Positions 22,401 to 31,441 of a stretch of DNA of 64,000 bases are shown here, in pieces. The DNA is from Acorus gramineus (taxonomy: Eukaryota > Streptophyta > Magnoliopsida > Acorales > Acoraceae). The DNA lies in NCBI GenBank assembly GCA_030737835.1, contig CM060850.1:16292146-16356145 (forward strand), in the 5' to 3' direction. The first letter of the stretch is position 1, and every line of letters begins with the position of its first letter. The notes beneath the pieces are model-generated. The model did no database searches and was not told the DNA's origin. It worked only from the letters and a program-made list of their open reading frames with translations. The position numbers were made by a program, and so were the translations under genes.

Positions 22401-23193
22401 TGCCTTGATAGTCGCGCTCCTCCTTCCCGTGGAACGTGCTCTTGTCGACGTGATGCTCCGCCACCTTGTCCGCGTCCCTCCTCCCCTCCTTCCCCGCCTT
22501 CTTCACGGCGTGCTCCTCCGCATACTTCTTCTGCTCCTCTGTCAGCTCCGCCTGGTCCGGCAACGGCCCATCCGCCCCTTTCGGCTTGTACCACGGGCTC
22601 TTCGGGTTCTTGGTGACCCACTCGTCCGAAGCAATGTCGACGTCCTCTTCTTCCTTCCCCTCCCCCTCCCCCTCCCCCTCCTCCATCTGCTTCCGCTCGC
22701 GCTTGAGGCGCTTCTGTGCGCTGGATGGGACGTTGTAGACGGAGAGGCCCCGGTTGGCCTCGAAGGACTTGACGTCGCCGATGATGGTGGTGGAGGACGA
22801 GGAAGGGTCGGCGGCGTAGCCGAAGCGGAGGAACGTGTTGTACTGCTCCTGGAAGACGAAGGGGTCGGTGGAGTCATCTTCGACGAAGCCGAGCTTGTGA
22901 TTGCGGAGGCCCTGGGCGACGCCGTCCCTCGAGTAAGGGTGGGCAGGGCCGTAGATCGGGGCCCAGAGCTGCTCGTAGGTGGGGTTGTAGGAGATGATGT
23001 GCTGCTTCGGGTCGATCGGACGGTGGAGGGCGGCGGTGGCGGGGTCGGTCGCGGCGGTTAGGGCTAGGGCCGTGTCGTCGACTTTCGGGGCTAGGGTTTT
23101 GGTCGGGAGTTTTCGTATCTCGTGTTCTTCTTCGTCGTCGAGGGTAGATTCTTCTTGGTCTCCGTCTTCGCGGTAGGTTTGTAGCAGATCCAT
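13442..23193 (-). CDS. PRP17: Pre-mRNA-processing factor 17 (PRP17/CDC40), WD40 splicing factor
   Basis: Exon 1 is 23193-21440; the inferred exon 2 coding part is 13448-13442. Together they give 586 residues, close to the family's usual length. The product acts in the nucleus in the second catalytic step of splicing. The start [12 protein letters not shown] is chosen over an upstream in-frame ATG whose extra 24 residues are a hydrophobic, low-complexity translation of the leader. Residues 60-160 hold the conserved N-terminal region ([16 protein letters not shown]), 171-184 an acidic Glu/Gly run, and about 290-586 seven WD40 repeats ([32 protein letters not shown]). Exon 1 ends in TACTG followed by GTATGT. 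At 13451-13449 CAG precedes GGATTAG, which restores the family ending KYWD and a stop. The last exon is an inference; it needs a 7,991-bp intron. Confidence 0.85.
13589..13890 (-). mobile_element. 5'-truncated LINE fragment
   Basis: A T-run at 13589-13595, read as a poly(A) tail on the minus strand, is followed by GAAGTGAAATGGTAGGC and then sequence typical of plant LINE 3' ends. No intact reading frame remains. The target duplication is uncertain. Confidence 0.45.
13896..14402. repeat. direct duplication of ~120 bp
   Basis: Positions 13896-14015 and about 14276-14402 share ATGATAAATGACATGCATCT, GAAATTCAGGAAGAAC and ACACATCCTGAAA blocks with a few substitutions and small indels. They are about 380 bp apart, in the same orientation. 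Confidence 0.8.
14403..15130. other. intron sequence, no clear feature
   Basis: The stretch 14690-14885 has a T-rich, LINE-tail-like character on the plus strand (GCTAGAGGTTTGGCCTTTGT). I cannot support a specific assignment. The rest shows nothing recognisable. Confidence 0.3.
15131..15400. repeat. tandem duplication, 137-bp unit, two copies
   Basis: Copy 1 begins at 15131 and copy 2 at 15268, each opening GCGTCTGTTTTAGG. Both contain ATATTGAAGCAAGG, CCTAAGGCACAAAGCAA and ATGCTTCATTGACTTAAAGC. Differences are scattered substitutions. Confidence 0.9.
15485..15870 (-). pseudogene. rpoB: nuclear copy of plastid rpoB (NUPT)
   Basis: The minus strand encodes a stretch of plastid RNA polymerase beta subunit: [46 protein letters not shown]. 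It then continues out of frame through GGRSELEI-like and SSAMG-like sequence. Small indels break the frame after SPGI, and stops follow. No promoter or neighbouring plastid gene is present. This is a decayed fragment of plastid DNA inserted in the PRP17 intron, not a functional polymerase gene. Edges are placed where recognisable rpoB sequence ends. Confidence 0.88.
15871..16334. other. intron sequence, no feature seen
   Basis: AT-rich sequence with no gene or repeat I can support. Confidence 0.35.
16335..16900 (-). mobile_element. LINE 3' fragment with zf-RVT domain remnant
   Basis: On the minus strand 16891-16697 translates to [17 protein letters not shown] and RDVTCIFCG, the zinc-binding reverse-transcriptase domain found near the C terminus of plant LINEs. 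The frame then degenerates, with an apparent internal deletion. A T-run at about 16338-16343 followed by AATCAAAATGGTAGG may be the tail. It is separate from the neighbouring LINE at 17010-17425. Confidence 0.6.
17001..17434 (-). mobile_element. 5'-truncated LINE insertion with target duplication
   Basis: The body is 17010-17425. The minus strand encodes the C-terminal end of a LINE ORF2 ([25 protein letters not shown]), a stop near 17058, a short 3' end and a poly(A) read as the T-run at 17010-17017. TTTGCTGTA lies directly outside both ends (17001-17009 and 17426-17434). With one mismatch the repeat extends 4 bp further (CTGA/CTGG). This is a typical target-primed insertion that copied only the last 400 bp. 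Confidence 0.85.
17435..19087. other. intron sequence without recognised features
   Basis: Mixed AT-rich sequence. A few short minus-strand frames (18331-18565) are hydrophobic only because of AT-rich composition and are not supported. I see no exon-like or repeat structure. Confidence 0.35.
19088..19860. mobile_element. TIR element, GGACACGG-rich, Mutator-like
   Basis: The left end is GAGGCTATGCATGGGTCCCT. The reverse complement of the right end reads GAGGCTATAATAGGACCCAT. Both are followed by AAGCACGGACA and GACACGG/ACACGT repeats, a widespread plant non-autonomous type. The interior holds a purine-rich GAGAGAGA tract and a GC-richer block near 19480-19560. I see no transposase and no clear target duplication. 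Confidence 0.6.
19861..20784. other. intron sequence with a weak ~100-bp tandem similarity
   Basis: The segments at about 20335 and 20427 share CACT(C/T), GGTCCAGTGT and AGCCAAGA/AGACAAGA blocks, suggesting an old short tandem duplication. Nothing else can be supported here. Confidence 0.35.
20785..20916. repeat. perfect 66-bp tandem duplication
   Basis: Units 20785-20850 and 20851-20916 are identical by eye, each opening AAACCTCATCCACTATCCCA and ending TTTATTTCAAGG. It lies within the PRP17 intron about 520 bp downstream of the exon-1 donor. The identity implies a recent event, or an assembly artefact. Confidence 0.95.
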
Positions 23194-23393
23194 GGAGGGA
23201 TAATGTACGCGCAATTCGGGATGGAAAAAAAAAAACACACACACACACAAACGAAACGAAAGCAAAACCCTAGTTGACGGTGAAAGAAGAGGCGAGAGAC
23301 ATCCAGAGATGATGACGGGAGGGGTTCGGGGTTGGGAGCGCTGGGGACAAAGTGGGCTAGCTTTGAAGGAAGTGATTTTTAGTTCCTCATGGG
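23194..23393 (-). promoter_or_regulatory. PRP17 leader and proximal promoter with telo-box
   Basis: Upstream of the PRP17 ATG the minus strand carries a short T-run/(GT)n tract (plus 23225-23250) and a TAGGGTTT telo-box (plus AAACCCTA at 23265-23272). Telo-boxes are common in promoters of plant housekeeping and translation- or splicing-related genes. No TATA box is evident. The transcription start is not placed. Confidence 0.5.
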
Positions 23394-23916
23394 TAGGCCT
23401 GTTAACCGGTCACCGGTAGAATCGAATCGAATTCGACCCCAATAAAAGATGTAAAAATCTGACTCAAAAAACTCAACAATCAAAACGGGTCGGATAAGAG
23501 TCCATTCTAACCTGGTTTCATAGATCCGATGGATCTAATTGACCAAAATGTGATTTTTTGATGGACCCGATTGACCAAAATATCATTAAAATGTGATTTT
23601 TTTTTATTATTATTTATGATACAATCCAACACCTATAATTCAACTCAACATTTATAATTAAATACTTAATAGTCATTTAAAATTTTAAGCATTGAAATAT
23701 TTTTACAACATTTTAACTTCGTGTAAAAGCATAATAATCCAAATCGTATTTCAAATGTTCCATTAAAAGGTTCATCTACTTCTCCTCGTCTGACCTATTA
23801 GTGGGTTGACCAGACCCGAAATCTGATATGGACCTAACCCAAATAACCCGACAATCAAATGGGTCGGGTCCAGATTCACCCCAACCCGACTCGGACCCAA
23901 TTCGTTGACATGCCTA
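23394..23916. mobile_element. hAT-type MITE, relative of 9419-10329
   Basis: The left end is TAGGCCTGTTAACCGGTCAC and the reverse complement of the right end reads TAGGCATGTCAACGAATTGG. Subterminal GGGTCGGGTC and GACCCGA repeats match the nested hAT at 9419. The flanking octamers CTCATGGG and CTTATAAG match at only 5 of 8 positions, so the duplication is decayed or absent. Its left end lies about 200 bp upstream of the PRP17 start codon. Confidence 0.7.
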
Positions 23917-23989
23917 CTTATAAGGGGATCGCAAGCCCAACCCAAATTTAGATGAGCCACGAGGGGTTATTGTGAAAAGAAAAGGTTCA

Positions 23990-24260
23990 TTTTTATGGTG
24001 TATTTGTGCACAATTTCAAAGGAAAAATGAAGAAAAGTGAAGGAATTTAGGTCAAAAGAAAAGTGATAGAAAAGAAAATATTTTTTCTTTGACCAGTTTG
24101 TATGATATTTGTCTTATAATGGAAAGTGACAGAAAATAAAAATGGTTGTTTGTGATTGTGATGGAAATTGATGGAAAATAAAAATGATAGAAAATAAAAA
24201 AAAAACGTTTGTGCTACCATAGAAAGTGATAGAAAATGACAAAAAATAAAACATCTATCT
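23990..24260. repeat. degenerate GATAGAAAATAAAAA repeats
   Basis: Five or more irregular copies of GTGATAGAAAATAAAA-like units occur, preceded by TGGTGTATTTGTGCACAATT, which resembles the terminus seen at 4798 and 8026. This is probably a decayed relative of that element. Confidence 0.45.
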
Positions 24261-24541
24261 ATATACTAACCCAAAGTGTTTTAGTTTTTAATTTTGTTTC
24301 TTGGTAACATTTTCATTTTCGAATTTACCCTTAATTTTTTATAATCTTATTTTTTTGGGTAAAGGGTAAGAATAAAAAAAATAAATGTTAATAAATTTAA
24401 AGGATAATGCCAGATATTCATCAAATCTATCTTATTGAATCTTACAAATCTTTAATTTCAAAAATAAATGTGTATAAATATATGGTTTTAATTAACATTT
24501 TAACAAATTAATTAAAAATTTTGAAAATTTAAAAATAAAAT

Positions 24542-24829
24542 AGGGATTTTATGTTTTAAGTCCCTATAAACTATATGATTTAGTGATCGATCCCTCACTT
24601 CTTCATATTTTGGTTTAAGTCCCCAGATTTTAAGGGTATGTTTCTTTTTAGTCCCTCTCAGGGACTAAAAAGAAAATCAAATAATTTAGGGATAGGTCCC
24701 TGGGAGGGACTAAAAAGGAACATACTTTTTAAATCTGGGGACTTAAACCGAAATATGAAGAAGTGAGGGATCAATCACTAAATCATATAGTTTATGGGGA
24801 CTTAAAACTAAAAATCCCTATAAAATAAT
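24542..24829. mobile_element. hairpin MITE, copy D
   Basis: This 288-bp copy has ends AGGGATTTTATGTTTTAAGT and AGGGATTTTTAGTTTTAAGT, and is the most symmetric member of the family: almost the whole length folds on itself, including an inner AGTCCCTCTCAGGGACT loop. The heptamer ATAAAAT occurs at both outer ends (24535-24541 and 24830-24836). It lies 20 bp from the left LTR of the gypsy element. Confidence 0.8.
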
Positions 24830-24849
24830 ATAATTTATGGTATCATTAT

Positions 24850-25262
24850 TGTGGGGGATGGAATCTAGTTCTCCCCTCTTGGGCCGGATCTTCAATGATC
24901 CGGGCTTTGGATGTAGAACCTAGATGGCGTGGGCTGGTTCTCACTTTCGCGTCAATTCATCACCGCCTGCAGCCTCCTTGATCGTTCGGCTCCTCCTTCC
25001 TTCCCCTGGGGCTTTGGATACCTGAAACTCACACCAGTGTGGTGCCTGCTAACACCCCTCCGACTCTCAAGTCAGTAAATCTCTCCCTCCCGGGAAGAAG
25101 AGGAATTTAGAGTCATTCCGTTTTCATAAAAGAGAGAGTCAGTGTTTGCATACCTCTAGAAGGAGGGGAAGTCTCCCCTTTTATACTCCATAAGGGCGTG
25201 CCGAGCTTGGCCTTGTGAGATAATCATATCACGATATGGAATCTCCACGTGGCCTCAGGATC
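24850..25262 (-). repeat. gypsy 3' LTR, conserved part
   Basis: It aligns with 36770-37181: TGTGGGGGATG start, CTTGGGCCGGATCTTC, ACCTGAAACTCACACCAGTG, GGGCGTGCCGAGCTTGGCCT, TGGAATCTCCACGTGGCCTC. The minus-strand TATAAAA box is at 25179-25185. Beyond 25262 the two LTRs no longer align: the 3' LTR lacks the roughly 420-bp distal U3 found at 37182-37495 plus 40936-41044. Confidence 0.8.
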
Positions 25263-25537
25263 CTTGGGGAAGGCAGGATGTTTTACCTGGTGGGGAGGTC
25301 GGCTTCACAGGAGCTGATCAAGGACGCACAAGAATTCATCTACGACTGGTGATCCAAAATTTTCAGGATTCAAGGAGCATGGGCACCTGAAGTTTGCACA
25401 TTGTGGATTCCGCTTCACTGGAGGGACTCTCCTCTGGGATCAGGTCAGTCTTTCTTTCTGGTATCGACTGTTTTTCTCATTTTAAGGGCAGTTCTTTTGT
25501 AACACACATTTTTTTTAGGCGATTCGTCTCTTAACGC

Positions 25538-28500
25538 GTGTCCTCAACAAGAGAGCCTCCACACCGAGGATATCGATCGTGCCCTGGGTTTCCGGGAAAG
25601 GAGTTGGAAGTTCTTATTGGGTGCCGCCCCCGTCAACCCTTGCGTTCCATCTGCCCTGTCCTCTCTTCCATCTTCAAGCCAGGGTGTTTGTCCAAGCACC
25701 TCTTCCTTCTCTCGAGGCGAGGCGTCTGGCTCCGCTTCCGACGGTGGAGGCACGTTGAGGAGTTCGAGCCGTCACCGTAAGGTGGCAATTAGGTTGGATG
25801 TGCCTTACAACCGCCCAATTCAGATTGAAGAGGAGGAAGAAGAGGAGGACGACATTTTTTACGGGGGTGGTCATCCTCTGAATCATCCAAGCTCCCCCTT
25901 CTTCCATGAATCCTCAAGCTCCCCCATCCGCGGACCGTGGAGAACAAGCCGGAGGAGAGGAAGGAGTTCACGGAGGTGAGTCTCCCCGACCATAAGGTCA
26001 TGCCGAGCTTCCCCAGAGCTTTACGGTGGCTGTTGAAGAGCCAAGAGTGGCGGCACCGGTTCCTCCTTCTCCAATGAGGGTGCCCGACCAAGTCCTCGGT
26101 CCCAGCCCTCCTTGGTCTACAGCTGATGTTCACCGCCGGACTGACGCTCAATTCACGGTTCCCTCTGCTCTTCCTTGCAAGGCTAGCCTCACGGTTTGGG
26201 AGCGCGTTGTCACCATCCAAAGGGTGCTTGAGCAGTTGCAGCATCTAATCAAGGAGGCAGAAGAGGGTGAACGGCCCAGGACTTCCATGCTGACTTTTGT
26301 GCTAGTTACATGGCTGGCCGTGACAGGGAGCCTTTTCCTTCGTCAACCCGGTTGGAGGAGATTTATAGCACTTCCCTATTCAAGAGGCGCTATGGACGCT
26401 ATGCGGGGGATGTCCCGGGTACTTCTACTCGGGACGCCCCTTCCACTTCTCGCCCTTGTCAGTGAGAGTGCGCTATTGCGGGCTTCTCCATGTCTTCCTT
26501 TTTTTTTTAATCAAAACAATCTATTTACTTGGTGTTTATCTTGGCAGCATCCCATGTACTATTTGTCTTTTTGTCATTATTCTGAACTCCAACCCTTCTT
26601 CTGTGTCGAATGCTTGTGCTTATTGTATGTGATTGTGTTTACGCTATAGATTTGGTTTGCATCATTGGGCCTCATGCTTGCATGCCACTTTCCTGTATGC
26701 CCTAACCCTGCAGGTCGTTGTTTGAATAATTCAGACTTATCAAGTCGGGCTTAAAGTGAGCTTGCCCTCTCTGGTCGGGCTTTATTTTTCTTTTGGGCCG
26801 ACTTCTACAGGTCAAACTTTTTTGTGTTGGGTAGATAGGTAAGTTATAATCGCAGTCGTTCGATTCTCCAGCTCAGCATCTTGAATGTGGTCATGCAGAG
26901 TCTGATCCTCACGATTCTACGTATTTTCTGGTGTCAGAGGTATGCGGACATTTTTACACGTGGTGCTTGAGCAGGATATTTAGGGCATTTTGAAATCAAT
27001 CTCATGATTAGGGTTGCCGTTTCTCCTCCCTGAAGCGCCAACCGTCGTACCTCGGGTAGCCGAAAAGATGCGCCGTTCCTTCGGCGCTGCTGACATCTTT
27101 TAAATAGGGATCCACCATCCAGATGAAGAGGTAACCGAGCCCTTCATCTTCAAATCGAGGTATTGTCTTTTCTCTCTCTTACTGTATCCATTCTTTATTT
27201 TTAGGAAGGGTCCACTATCCTGTCTTCCTTCTTTACTCGTTTTTCCATTATGTGAACATCAATCACCAAATCCCTGTCTGGCCTTAGGAGTATGTTCGAA
27301 ATTCTTGAGTCGGTTGGCATAGCGTGGTCGGAGTTTGACTCATTCCCTTTCCCTCTAGATAGTATGAACAACTCATGTATGTACGTGTATCCTTCCCAAA
27401 TAGCAAGGGGTGCCCTAACTTTGCCATTCCCCCCACTTGTGAGGAAGTTCTTGTTGACCTTTGACCTTCACCCAACACAATGCAATCCCAACCTTTTTAG
27501 ATGTGTTATGTGACGTTGAATCGGGAGCTTAATTTAGACTTAGGTGTCCTCAAAATTATGTATACTTATGAGCTCAGGAAGTCCGGTAAAGGTTATCACT
27601 TTAGGGCTACAAACTCCAAGGAGAAACTGATAGATGACCTGCCGGATTCCGATAAGGGTTGGTCCGAGAGTAAGCTGATCATTTTGTTCGGCAATTGGAA
27701 GGTCGGCGACGCTCTCGAAGATATATGGAGAATCCCTCGGATCGGCTTGATAGGCTCGCTAGGTTGGGCTGTATTATTTGGTCTGTTCACAACGTAATTT
27801 TCTGTTTCTGTTTTTTGACCTATCTTCCGTTCTGATTCAGCTCCCGCTGCGAATTCCCGCCCGTCTAAGGATTTGGTGAGACTAGAGCACATCAAAGTCA
27901 CTTCAAAAATGAACAGCCGAGCCTTCTTATGGATACTTGGTTGGGATAATCCTAACCCAAGCAGTTGTCGTCGCTTCGATCCTTGTTTTCGTGATATTGT
28001 TGCGGCTCCTTTCTCCCCTATTGTTGAATTGGGCCCATTTGTTGCTGACCCCAGCCGACATCCCGAGGCTGAAGAACACTCCGAGGAGGACTTGGAACCC
28101 ATTTTTCAATTAGGCTTTGGTGATTCTATGGTGACGGAGAGTTTGTCTAGTGGTGTCCGACATGGTCTACGGCTCCAAAGGGGCTCCAAGGGCAGCCCCA
28201 ACCCTGGGGAGAAATCAGACTCGAGCTCCTTGAGAAGAACGGCCCCCACTTCTGTCGAGAAGGAGGGGTGGCCAAACCCTTAGCGTCCCAGGCTGACCTT
28301 AGGCTCGGAGAGAAATCAAGCTTTAGTTCTGCAGAGAGAACAACCCCAACCTCTATTGAGAAGGAGAGGAGGGTTAGGGTTGCGACGCCTTCGATCGATC
28401 CAAAACCCGTGGAGAAAATGGGCGCTGGTTCTGTAGAGTAGACCACCACTCCCTCCAGTGAGACGGAGAAGAGAGCCCGGCTTGCAGTGCTCCAGGCTAA

Positions 28501-29836
28501 AGTGGACACGCGATTAGGGAGCATTGGTCGACTCCCTGGCCCAGAGAAGAGGCGGCGCTCGCCGATGAGGCAGTCCTCAAGCACCCCTTCCAAGAGAAGC
28601 AAGACGGCTGTAGCTGGCGATCCTTCTTCATCCCCCCAGTTGTTGCCACCTTCCTCCAATGTCCCCTCAGGCAAGGGGAAAGAGGTCGTCCTGGCTATCA
28701 GGCTACCTCCCCCGCCGACTGCTCCTCGGGATCAAGAGGCCCGGCCGTTCATTCCTGCTCCTCGGGTCAAGTTTCGCTCGGTCCAAGTTTCTGATTCCGG
28801 TCTGAAAGACCGTGACGTCGCGATTGGTTTGATCCAATCCGTGATCTTGGAGAAGGACTGGGCCTTGGCGGGTGACATAACCGCTTCTGAGACAGGTTCA
28901 TTCCTGCAAAGCATGGCCTACCAGGTACGTCTTATTTTGATATTAATCAGACCGTGGAAGGTCACTTGCTTATCTATTATTCTTTATTTTTATGGTCTTT
29001 TTTTTTTGGAGCGACTCGGCGTCTATTCTAGCACGGTAGGTCAAAAGTTTGATCATGTCATTAGTGACGTTGCTCGGGCACATCGTGCTCGCGCGGAAGA
29101 GCAGACGGCTCGGGAGAAGGCCGAGGCTGCTTTGAAGACTGCTCAGGAGGAGCATTCCCGGGTTGTCAAAAATTATAAAAAAATCTCCTCAGGCTGTCTG
29201 GGGACTGGAGAAAGAACGCGCTAAAAGGGCCCGCGTCGCCTCTGAGGCAGAACAACAAAAAGGGAGATGGCGTTTGATTTTGAGATTCGATATCTTCAAA
29301 AAGTACTAGACCATCTTGGCCCAATTGAAAAGAAGTCTGAGGAGGCCATCTCGGTTGCATATTACAGGGGTTACCGCAAGGCTTCCACTACAACTGGGAT
29401 GGGGCGCCTGAACCGGGACGAGAGCAGGTCGTTCAAGTGCTTGGACCTCAAATCCTTGAACATGATGAGCAGGGGGACCATCCTAATCCGACATCTTCCT
29501 CTGGGCTTATGGACGTGCCCGGTCAGGTATTTCCTTGGTTGTACCCTGTGCTGTATAATTGATGTCGATTAGTTCCCTTCCTTTGGCCATCTAGATAACC
29601 CCGCTGCCATGAAGTCCATAGTTGCCAACGTTGTAGGAATGAAGAGTGAGCCCTTCGAGAATGTCACGGAGTCGGAGGCGCTTCCTCCTGCAACGGGTGC
29701 AGCTGAAACCGTGGTCAGAATGAACGACGACCTGGTGACATTGGCTAGCAGAGTTAGAGATCTAGACGACACTGAGGACGACTCTATTCCCCTGATCCGC
29801 CAAGATCCTTCAAGACGTGCCACGGGGGAAAATTAA
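25538..29836 (+). pseudogene. antisense gene (aORF) of the Retand element, gypsy-type transposon domain
   Basis: The plus strand, opposite to gag-pol, shows coding-like blocks broken by stops and intron-like gaps. 25617-25979 is Ser/Arg-rich and ends in a Glu run. 26026-26460 has VWERVVTIQRVLEQLQHLIKE, then in another frame RDREPFPSSTRLEEIY. 27292-27510 has FPFPLDS and LTLPFPPLVRKFLLTFDLHP. 27501-27793 has YELRKSGKGYHFRATNSKEK and LPDSDKGW. 27841-28280 and 28487-29224 include an Ala/Glu-rich coiled coil (RARAEEQTAREKAEAALKTA). The last exon runs to TAA at 29834-29836. The FPFPL and GYHF...LPDSDKGW blocks match the putative gypsy-type transposon domain of Tat-lineage antisense ORFs. Its function is unknown. 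Possible introns are 27794-27840 and one ending at 29592 (CATCTAG). The stop near 28440 suggests decay. Confidence 0.65.
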
Positions 29837-30235
29837 GTCGGTGGTCTACGGGTCACTTCCCCTTATCTATGCCTTTGGAGTTTTTTTTTTACAAGATACT
29901 CATGGTTCCGTAGCTTAATGATGTAAATGCCTACTTTATTGTATGGTGAATGCATTAAACAATACACTTTGCTTTTTGCTTGTGGTTTGAATGTTTGCAT
30001 TGTCGCTACTTATTCTTTTTGCTTGCTTGTTTTGTGATTCAAACGTAATTTAATAGTAGGGGGAAATGAACTATTTGAGGTCGGCATATTCTTGGATACA
30101 CCTTGCAATTTCGTTTTCGCATCGAGCTTGAGAATTATGGGTTACCTCCATCTTCTTGCTAACCCCCCCTTTTTTTTGACACATGATGCCTGGATGTTTA
30201 GACTTCATTATGTAGTGGAAGCAGCTGTCTGGCTT

Positions 30236-31165
30236 CTAGGGCAGAATTGAGTCGGGTGCAATGGGCGACCTCGATCGGGTTCTCACCGATTTGAGCGCAG
30301 CTTCGTGGTGCCATTTGGCTTGTGCGCGGTTGCTAGGGCTGAACTGAATCGAGTGCAAAGAGCCACCCCGATCAGTTCTAGCCCGTTGAGCATGGCTTCA
30401 TTGTGCCATTCGGCTAGTGCGTGGCTGCTAGGGCTGAACTGAATCGAGTGCAAAGAGCGACCCTGATCAGTTTCAGCCCGTTGAGCGCGGTTTTGTTGTT
30501 CCATTCGGCTAGTGCGCGACTGCTAGGGTTGAACTGAGTCGAGTGCAAAGAGTGACCCCGATCAGTTTCAGCCCGTTGAGCGCGGCTTCGTTGTGCCATT
30601 CAACTAGTGCACGGCTGTTAGGGCTGAACTGAATCGAGTGCAAAGAGCGACCCCGATCAGTTCCAGCCCATTGAGCGCGGCTTCGTTGTGCCACTCGGCT
30701 AGTGCGCAGCTACTAGGGCTGAATTGAGTCGAGTGCAAAGAGCTACCTTGATCAGTTCCAGCCCGTTGAGCGCGGCTTCGTTGTGCCATTTGGCTAGTGC
30801 GCGTCTGCTAGGGCTGAACTGAATCGAGTGCAAAGAGCTACCCTGATCAATTCCAGACCGTTGAGTGCAGCTTCGTTGTGCCATTCGGCTAGTGCGCAGC
30901 TGCTTGGGCTGAACTGAGTCGAGTGCAAAGAGCGACCCCGATCAGTTCCAGTCCGTTGAGCGCGGCTTCGTTGTGCCATTCGGCTAGTGCGTGGATACTA
31001 GGGCTGAACTAAGTCAAGTGCAAAGACCGACCCTGATCAGTTCCAACCTGTAGAGCGTGGCTTTGTTGTGCCATTCGGCTAGTGCACGGCTGCTAGGGCT
31101 GAACTGAGTCGAGTGCAAAGAGAGACCCGGATTAGTTCTCGCCCGTTGAGCGTGGCTTCGCTATG
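30236..31165. repeat. 95-bp tandem repeat array, ~9.7 copies
   Basis: The marker GAGTGCAAAGAG recurs with exactly 95-bp spacing: its CAAAG lies at 30356, 30451, 30546, 30641, 30736, 30831, 30926, 31021 and 31116, with a more diverged unit before these. Units also share GGGCTGAACTGA(A/G)TCGAG and CGGCTTCGTTGTGCCATTCG. There are no length changes between units, only substitutions. 95 is not a multiple of three and stops occur, so the array is non-coding. It separates the 3' ends of the antisense gene and of pol. Confidence 0.95.
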
Positions 31166-31441
31166 TTATTCATGTGCATAGAAGACTGAAGAAAGGAAAG
31201 CACTTCTTATTCAATGATAATATTTTTTTAGATGGACTACATTCCAAGGTCGGGGAATCTCAGTCCCATCCATAGTTTCTATGTGATAAGCTCCGTTTGG
31301 TCCGACCCGTGTGACTTTGAAAGGGCCTTCCCAGTTTGGTCAAAGTTTGCCATCCTTATTGATCTTGGTTTCTGGAAAGACCTCTCTGAGGACCAGGTCG
31401 CCAGCTCAGAAACTCCTGCTCGAAACTCATCGATTGTAATA

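Noticed and set aside
22180-23061. 293-codon plus-strand frame opposite PRP17, and other frames at 22214-23248
   Set aside because: These are shadows of a GC-rich exon. The minus strand gives a complete PRP17/CDC40 protein, and the opposite-strand translations are Arg/Leu/Val-rich without motifs.
23194-23265. 24-residue N-terminal extension of PRP17
   Set aside because: It translates a (GT)n/T-run leader. [10 protein letters not shown] matches how the family starts.
30236-31165. Regular 95-bp repeat array considered as a CRISPR or satellite-coded protein
   Set aside because: There are no unique spacers, and the context is a plant retrotransposon. The unit length is not a multiple of three and stops occur, so it is neither CRISPR nor coding.
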